DNA of 64,000 bases from contig CM023538.1 in the NCBI GenBank assembly GCA_013350335.1, positions 47,858,201-47,922,200 on the forward strand, written 5' to 3'. Positions 25,101 through 34,100 of the stretch are shown piece after piece; position 1 is the stretch's first letter; every line of letters begins with the position of its first letter. The DNA is from Chimonanthus salicifolius (Eukaryota > Streptophyta > Magnoliopsida > Laurales > Calycanthaceae). Under the pieces are notes generated by a model that made no database searches, was not told where the DNA came from, and worked only from the letters and a program-made list of their open reading frames with translations. The translations under genes and the position numbers were made by a program.

Positions 25101-28100
25101 CATGTGGGCTTGCACTTAATGTCTTGTTTCATCTCATTCCTTTGTTTTAATTTTGGGAATCTTTTGGGAATGTATGAATATTGTGTATTGCCTCATGTAT
25201 TTCTTATGTATGTGTATGCATTATAAAGCTTTCATCCATGTACTCATTTGGTAGTATCTTGTTTGAGAGATGACCTTGTGCACATACATAGTGTTGTTTC
25301 ATTCCATATTCTCAACTTGTAAATTTCATGTGGAATGAACCTTGCTCCATGCTTATGAATGGTATTATGATCCAAATATGATCAAATTTTCGAAAGGGTT
25401 ATCCATTCATGTACCATTCAATTCAAAGTATAGAACTTCAATGGAGTATTCAAAAATTGAATGGTAATATGGTGAAAAGCATGGGAGCTAAAATGGTGGA
25501 AGGCGAACACTTGTATGGTTCATATTGATCATTTCTCTCATGCACCATCCCTTGATCTAATATTGGTATATCTATTGGTGAATTTGAAAATGTTTTTGCA
25601 AGTGTTTGTAAATATGACTTTTCTTGAACTTGTATATGTTGCATATTCTTGAATGCCATATTTCTCATACTTCATTTCTATGCATCTTATTGGTGCATAA
25701 TATGTGAAATGAATATATGTCATGTGTGCTTTTGGTTCTCATTCCTATACTCTTTATTGGTATATATCTTGAGGAATGATTTCAGTTCATAAGCACCAAG
25801 TTTTGCTAAACTGGAGAATGCCTTATCATATGACTTCACACACATGGGCAATAGTCTTTGAAATGGTAAATTGAAAATGCCCATGTTTATGGGAGTAGTT
25901 TGGATCAAAATTTTAGTTGGGTTTATAAAGGTAAATTGATCCAAATTCCAAGGATTTGTGCATGTAAATTGGTTTGAATCATCAAATGGCACAAATTGGT
26001 GTGTGAATGTTTTGGCATTTATTGGCAAGTGCATTCAAAGGTTGAAATGCAAAACTTATTGCCTTGTGGACTTGCATACATCACAAGCACACACTCTCTT
26101 CATCCCTCAAATGGTAAATCTTATAGGGATGTACTTATTCTTTCCAATTGTCTTGTCAAGCACTATCTTGGAAAACCCTTTAGACATTGGAAATGTGCTT
26201 GGAGAAATGTTCAAATAAGGAAAATTATCCTTTCACCAAGAATATATTTGTGAATGCACCTATGTTGTGGCTTTCATGTGGTTACATAGGTAAATCTTAA
26301 TGCCAAAAGGATATTGGCATAGTGAAAGCCAACATGGTTAAGTGGTCCAAATTCGATGGACTTGGTACATTGTGCTGTCAAAATGTTGAGCAAAGGAGAG
26401 CACACCTTGGAAAGTTTTAAAGGAAGAAATAAGCCTCCATCTTCCAAATGCATAATGGATTTCCAAGGATAAGGTGTTAGTTCATTCATTCGTGAATGTT
26501 TTGTTGAACGAACTAAGTTGTATCGGTTGTTTGATGTATTCGTGCTTATAGTGGTAAATATTAATGCATCATTCTTGAACTATATGCTTTATTGGTGTAT
26601 AATTTATGTAGTTCATAATTATTCACTCATAAGCCTCTCTCATAGTGAAATACTTGTATGAGTGATTCCCTCCCCAGAGCATGCATTAGTTGGTTTCATA
26701 TTGGCACATTTTAAAATGCATTTGGCTTTTTTCCCCCTCCTCCTCTCCAGTCCAACAGTTGGGACTTGTTGAAGCACATTGGATTGGTATATCAGTGCTT
26801 ATCACCATTTGTCAATTTATGACAAAAAGGGAGAGAAATTTTGAAGCTTGGAATAAGCTTAGAAGAAAGATTAAAGACCTTGGGGAGATAAGATCTTTTG
26901 GGAGTAAAGTCTATGATTAAGGGGGAAAAAATCTCAAATGCTAGTCCATGTATTAAAAAGGAGAAACACTATGTGCTTTCATTGGACTAATGTTTGCGGG
27001 GAGATCTCTATGCTTCCACCTGTGCCTTGTTGTTTGTGTACAGGTATATCTTTGCAGGCACACCTTGAGGGAGAGCAAGATGAGCAAAGCATCTTGAAGC
27101 ATAGAGTCCTAGGGTTTGTCATTTGAATGTGTACTTATAAGTGTTGTATTATTTGTATTCAAATGAGATGTAATGGGTTGGGTTATGTCATCGAGTTTGT
27201 ATTCAAATGAGATGTAATGGGTTAGCTTCTAGGTTTTTGTTATGGAAATTGACAAAGGGGGAGATTGTTAGTGCCCCGACTTGCCGAGTCACCTGTTTGT
27301 CAATTCCATAACTCAGGAGAAGCATTGCCTTAGAAGAATGAAGCCAAGAACAAGACTCAAGAGTGGTGTGAAGATTGAATCAAGACCTCAAACATTGGAA
27401 GATCAAGTGCATGATTCAAGCATCACCAAATGTATGGCAATCACAAAGGTAAATTGGCCATAGATGACTTTAGGGTGAACCCAACACGCCTATGAAGACC
27501 TAAACTAGCCTTAGAAAACATATTGGTAAATCATAGTCAAGCCTAGTGAACCATTGACATCCAACAGAACCAAGTAGACTTAAACATGGAAAACTGATGA
27601 ACTGTCAGGACGATCTATCATGTCCAATGATCTATCACCTTGGACAGGGTCGACCCTTCGTGGTATAACGATCCATCGTCCAAATTGACAAGAGTTCTGG
27701 TTGGAAAAAGTCTATCAAATTAGTTCACTCTTAGGCCGATACTATCGTGAGGCGCCGACCCATCGTGAGTGACAGGACACGACCCGTCGTGGTGAGGACT
27801 TGTCGGCTGGGATTTTCAGAGTTCTAGATGGGAAACACTCTGTAAAATTCAGTTGGCCTCGGGACGATACTATTGTCAATTGCCGACCCATCAGCACTTG
27901 GGCTCGACGACCTATCATCTGTCGCGACCCATCGTGGGTGACCGTTGTTATATTGTTAGGGTGCATTTAATGCACAACGGTCACATTGTTGGCTGGCATA
28001 ACTTGAGGGCCACGACCCATCGTCGACTATCCGTTGGGACTGCATTAATTGCATAACGGTCACTTTGCAACGACACATTTTCAAGTCACGCCCCATCGTG

Positions 28101-31100
28101 GTGCCACAATTGATCGCCATTTCAGTTCGGGAAAATTTTGGATGCCTATTTAAACTCCGGATTTTGGAGAAATCATTAGGAACCTTTAACTTGGAAAATC
28201 CTAAGGCACTCTCAGAAATCCCAACCTCTCTATGCACTAAATATTGGTGAACCATATGGAATCCAATCAAACCCCTGGTTGAGATTAAGAGAGAGAAACA
28301 TAAATCTAGGATCACTTAGCAAATCTTAAATCCTAGAACCCTCCCAAAGCTTGTGATTGAACATATACTGAGGTATATCTTCGTCATCAACGAACTTCAA
28401 GTTGGGAGAATCTTCAAGAAGCACAATATCTACATCAAGAGAGCTTTCAAAAGGCAAGTGTTTCTTAGTGTTTGATTTAATTTAAATATCATCTTGTGAA
28501 GTGGATTAAAGCAAGATACTTGAACCACTATAGAAAATAGAGATAAGGAAGCAGACCAGGGTAGGTAGAACCTTTCAAAATCTTAGGTGATTGAGTGAAA
28601 TTCTCATTCAATTATGTAGGTGGAATTACTACTCTATTCGTGAGGGCGTAATTCCCCACATAGTGTATTTGGAATAACCCAAGGTTGGGTGAATCCAACA
28701 GTGGATGTAAGAGGGATTTACTCCGAACTACTATACATCGAGTGTTGTGGATGTTTGGCCTTTTTCTTTGTATGATTGATATATTATTGGCACACTCTTA
28801 TCACACAACACATTTCTCTTGATTAATCTTGTTTATTCCACTGCAAATGTTTTAATGAATCAAGAAATTTGGGAAGACCACAAAAATTGGGATTGTCCTA
28901 TTCACCCCCCTCTAGAGATAATCGTGTTCTAGCACACCGGGAACTTTCAGATACTTCGTGCAATTTAGGTCAATTCTCGAACTCGTTTCCAAGGGATAAG
29001 CTCTAGAATCCCAAACACCCATTCGGAATGTCTAGAGGTCTATGCACCTATTACTTACGGAACATCTCCATCTACAGGACTTCCTGGTCCGTATGCCATC
29101 TGAGTGAAGAGAGCAGACTCTAGTGACGAACGTTCTGCTCGGAACTTGTCTAAGGCTACAGATATGAATATTGCCCATTTCACAAGTGTTTCATGCTCAT
29201 TGGAGGTTAGGCCTGTATCGACGCCTGAGAACTGCACCAAAAGTCATGTCGAACATTAGGGTGTTTACTGCTTACTGTCATTGACTGCCTTCTATACCCT
29301 CTGAACTGAACTTTCGGATCTTTGATTCGAGACCAAGAACTGAGTAATTTATTTACTTTATGCTTTAAAACACCATGTCTGGGTGTTATTTTCTTCTTTG
29401 ATGTGTTCTGATTGCCGAATCTTTTTTTCACACCCCGTTTTCGGTGTTATTTTAACTTCGTTACTTTTTATTCATTTTCGCTTTCACTTGAAAGCTTTTA
29501 TTTTGCATTCACTTATGCGTGTGTTGGTGCACGCCTTGCTTTCTGAGATCTTTCTTTTAAGTGTGTACTTACACATTTTTTACAATCTTCTTCAAAACAC
29601 TCACCAGTTAACGATGAGGAGATTCAACCACACTGTTATATTTTGAAATGCATTGCATATTGTATTTAAATCCAAAGTTCAATACCATTAGGGTGTTTAC
29701 TGTTTACTGTCATTTACTGTTTTTTGTACCCTCTGGGCTGAACTCTCGGATCATTGATTCGGGACCAGGAACTGAGTAATTTATTTACTTTATGCTTTAA
29801 AACACCATGTCTCGGTGTTATTTTCTTCTTTGATGTGTTTTGATTGTCGAATCTTTTTAGAACACCCTGTTTGCAGTGTTATTTTAACTTTGTTACATTT
29901 TATTCATTTTCGCTTTCGCTTTCACTTGAAAGCTTTTATTCTGCATTTACTTATGTGTGTGTTGGTGCACACCTTGTTTTCCAATATCTTTTTTTCAGTG
30001 TGTACTTACACATTTTTTACAGACTTCTTCAAAACACTCACCAGTTAACAGTGAGGAGATTCAACCACATATTTCATTTTGAAATGCATCGCATATTGCA
30101 TTTAAATCCAAAGTTTTATACCATTGGTCCTATGGCAATAATGGGGGGGCCATGGAGAATATACTGATGGAAAATATGCGAACAAGACCAGAATGCGATA
30201 TCTGACACTGCTCACACGTAAAAGGATAATTTGGTGTTGTTGCATGAAAAACGTTAGCATATGAAAGTGTCCGGAAGCCGAGGCCCAGCCATCTTGAAAC
30301 AAAGTATGAGACACAGTTGTGTGCCTAAAGGCTAATTGGTCAAAGTTGGTGATCATGTAAAGGATCAGTTTCCAACTCATGGTTCCACTGGGGACACACG
30401 TTATTGTATATTTGTGTATAATTGTGTATTGCAGGGCTATGTGTGAAATGCGCAGTCTTGAAACTGGTTCGCTATGATTGTACATGTGTACATTCATCTG
30501 GCTAGATGGTAATTAAAGGGTAGACGTATCCAGTATTCGAAAATGGTAAAAGAGGTTGTTATTGCCTTCTCTTTACTTTCTTTTGTGTTTTAAATTACAG
30601 TTGTTATTGCTGTAGTGGGAAGAAACCCAATGGACACATACACAGGTGAAATTGATCCAATTCACAGGTGAAGTAATCTATTTAATTAAAGGGGTAGTTG
30701 GTGCTGATAATGAACAACAGTCAAGAGTCTTCTTTCTCCCTAGCCAATGAGAAAACCAAGTTTCTCAATTGAATTTTTCATTGACAAAAGAAAGAGGTTC
30801 TAGGACCGTAGAATAGATGATCATGCCATTCTATTGAAAGTTTGTGACAGTCTTCGCAAATATAGATTATTTCACTGACATGAAGTAAAGGGTTAACAAA
30901 ATATACTCATCATGTTAAAATAAAAAAATCTCAGTCATCATGTTAAAAAAAAATTCACCAATAAAAGTAAATAAATCATCTCTTAGGCACATTCATGCGT
31001 TGATACCAGAAGCTACATGCTCCACATGCTCATTGGTTTGGTCATTTTTTAGTGGTAACAAAGGATAAATATATAAATGGATAAAACGGTGATATAGATA

Positions 31101-34100
31101 CAAAGTGAAGGGTCTAAGAGACTTGAACCCAAGAAAAACTAAGGAAAAAAAATGCTTCCATCAAAGCACCCCAAACATAACATGAGTGCAAAAGAACTCG
31201 CTTGCTGCATCATGTCAATGGAATTAAAGAAAGAAGACGCCCATACTATAGAGTCCACCCTGTTCTTTGCAAAGAAATCTGGCACACTGTTGGCTAATCT
31301 TCTGACTAGTTCGAAAGAAATCTCGCGACCCAAACACAAAGCCCTTATCTCCCTAACAACTGTGATCAGTTTCAGGGAGGCCGTTTCAACCCCTAGCACA
31401 CTTGATCGCATTTATCGAGTCCCCTTCGATAATTAATTTCCCCTGCCCAGAGGAATTCCACAAGGTCAAAGCTCTCAAAATGTCAAGAAGTTTTGCCTCA
31501 TTTGAATTTCTCCGTCCTAGGCTCAGAAAAAATAATGGATGTTACGCCATTGAAATCACGGAGAACGCCTCCTATTCTTGACAACCCCAGTTTTCCCCTC
31601 TCTGCCCCATCCACGTTAAATTTATAAACTCCCGACGAAAGAGGAGACCAGATCACGTTGATTCTATTCCTTCCCGGGCCCCTGCTCAAACAACCCTCCC
31701 AAGAGTTGTAAAAGTTTGTTATTTTATAACCCCGGAATTCCTTTCCCACCAGAAGGCAAGCGTAAAGTCAGTCTCCACTTAGCTTTTTGGAAGATCTCTC
31801 TCTCCTTAGAGGCCTCATTCTCAAAAATCTTAGAATTCCTCTCCTTTCACACGGACAATAAGATCGTCACTAGAATGGTGCTCTAGGCGGCCCTCATCTT
31901 CGAACCGAGACACGAGAGTACCTAGGACCGTACGATATCCTCGCACATCCTGTCGAAAATCCACGGAGACTCCCATCAAATTAACGAAATTTGTCCAAAG
32001 TTGTGTACTCACTAGATGCCCTGCACATAAGTAATCTACATCCTCTTCCATATAACCACAAAGTGTACAACATAGATCGTCATCCGAACTAAGCAATCCT
32101 CTCCTGTTGGGTGCCGTTCTGGAGAGCACCTTCCCCTTTAGGGAACACCATGCAAAACTTTGTACCCTTTGGTGGGTGGGTGGGTGGGTGGGTGTTGGGT
32201 GGGTGGGGGCCTAAACTTCGCCAGGCTGAATAAGATAAAGTGGCTTCATCAGTGGTTTGGTGATGTACCTACATCCATACTGAGATGGGGGCAGTTCACC
32301 ATTTCCAAAAATAGGTTACAATTAATTTGGGTGTTTCTACTATGTTCCTCACACCTCTCTCAATATGAATGACTATAACTCTAATATCCTTCAATGATAG
32401 CTGCTACATGAAGTGCGAATTACAAAAGTACCTTTATACCATAGAAGATTGGGGTAGAAACCCCAACCGGGAGAATACATCCCTGAGAACCCTATTGTGG
32501 TAAGTTCCAATGTAGCCTAAATGGAACACAAACTACAAAGATATCTTCACGACATATATATGTGCAAGTGTTACCTGGGGATATTTAGGAGCAATTCTTG
32601 CAGCTTCTTTAGCATCTTCAAGAGCTTCAGAATGATTGCCCAATGTTAGTCTTGCAGCAGACCTGAGTAGTTAAAATGTGTCAGAAGTATGGACGTGTAG
32701 TTGATGGCATTAGAAGGGAGAAAGCCCTTGAGAGTCCAAGGAATGATAGTAAAACTCTCCTTATCTCATAATCAAGGAAAGTTTAGTGGAAAAAAATAAG
32801 TGACTGAAATATGAAGATGGCAAAAACTACAGTTGACATTGCTCTCTCAAAAGAAAGCATTGAATGATTGAATCCCAGGACCAGATTACAGATATGCATT
32901 TGGAAAACATTCAGTTGTGTAAGCAACCCAGATGGCTGACTTATTTGGAGCCACAGAATTACAAAATTATCAAGCCCTTTGACCATGACAGCAATCTAAA
33001 GAAACAAACAGATCTTCATGAATAAACTCAATATCAAACATGTTGCCAAGTAACAATGCATAAAAGGATAATGTTTATATTCTGAAAACTGCAGGCTGTA
33101 GTTAAATAGTTAGTTAAATTGTAAGGTTTTCAGGTCATCTCAAATCAACTACTGGTTTGGCCATTCTAGGATGATATGCAGATCTAAGTTCTACAAACCT
33201 GCATTTATGAATAATATGAAGACCTCCAGAGGGTTCAAGATCAATAGCCTGCAACCATAAGAGAGATGCAATCACTGTAGCGATATTACATCTTGCTGGT
33301 ATACATACTTAATAATCAACATTTTATCATGAAGAACTATATTTCCATACTTTGGATGAGGTGATCCTGCATGCTCACATGGGAAACAACCCAATCCATA
33401 AGTTGAAATCCTTTTCATTGCAGTCTCTGTGGGAGCAATACTTTAAAATGGAAATTTGAAATCATGTCAGCAGCCCAGTTGGTAATTCTCATCATTGCAA
33501 CCACAAAGTTTGGATTTCAGTCCCATGGACATCAGATAGGCAGTAAGCTCAGAAATAATTTACCAAGTCAAATTATGAGGGCAAACTCAAATAGATAAGG
33601 CAAATGACTATGATAATAATGACGATGAAGTGTCACACTACAATCCAATGAGTGACACTAGGGCCAAGTGTTGAGCCATCCTATTGATTAAACTCAATTC
33701 AGGTCAAGATGGTCTTATTGCTGCAGCCTAAAGGTTGTGGTTTCAAGCTGCATGAACATCAGCTAGACAATCAGCCCATGGAGAACAATTTACCAAATCC
33801 TAATATAAATGCCAACCCCAGATTGATGGCGTAAATGGCTTGAACATGAAAAAGGATGACGATGATAGGCTCAGGCTTAGATTAAAGACTGAACTGAAAG
33901 AGAAGAAACAAAGGATATTGTTGTATGAAAGGTAACTTCTAGAACATGCAAATGATATACCACATGCTTATTATAAAAATGCTAAGTATAGGCCTCAATC
34001 ATGTCTGAATTTAGTTAGGCTACCCATTGTGAAACTGATTCATGCCCAGGCCCAACTCAAATTTTTGCATGTGGACTCAGCTTGAGTTGTATTCCTATTT

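Larger units (their letters stand above)
20631..28949 (+). mobile_element. SIRE-like LTR retrotransposon, gag remnant only, 8.3 kb
   Basis: Two long direct repeats (20631–22144 and 27266–28949) both begin TGTTAGTGCCCC and end GGGAACTTTCA. A 5-bp target duplication GATAC lies at 20626–20630 and 28950–28954. After the 5' LTR comes a primer-binding site complementary to initiator tRNA-Met, and before the 3' LTR a purine tract. The roughly 5.1-kb interior holds a decayed gag with a coiled coil and a CCHC knuckle but no protease, integrase or reverse transcriptase that I can find. About 1 kb of it is a nested Mutator-like element. The long LTRs, coiled-coil gag and GGGGGAGATTGTTAG junction fit the SIRE/Maximus side of Ty1/copia. 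It resembles the non-autonomous 'TR-GAG' class. Confidence 0.88.
14935..32574 (-). other. 17.6-kb intron 3 of the [2Fe-2S]/TPR gene
   Basis: The intron is bounded by GTAACAC (donor, 32574 side) and CTGTCACAG (acceptor, 14935 side). It holds, from left to right: LINE ORF1-like DNA, a truncated copia pol, an uncharacterised repeat, an 8.3-kb SIRE-like LTR element with a nested Mutator-like element, a 432-bp tandem duplication, and a LINE 3' end. Exon frames on both sides are intact, so the gene probably still splices across it. Confidence 0.8.

Noticed and set aside
31139..31436. Separate gene left of the LINE fragment
   Set aside because: Minus-strand residues look like the decayed RNase H tail of the LINE, and the plus-strand frame is its complement.
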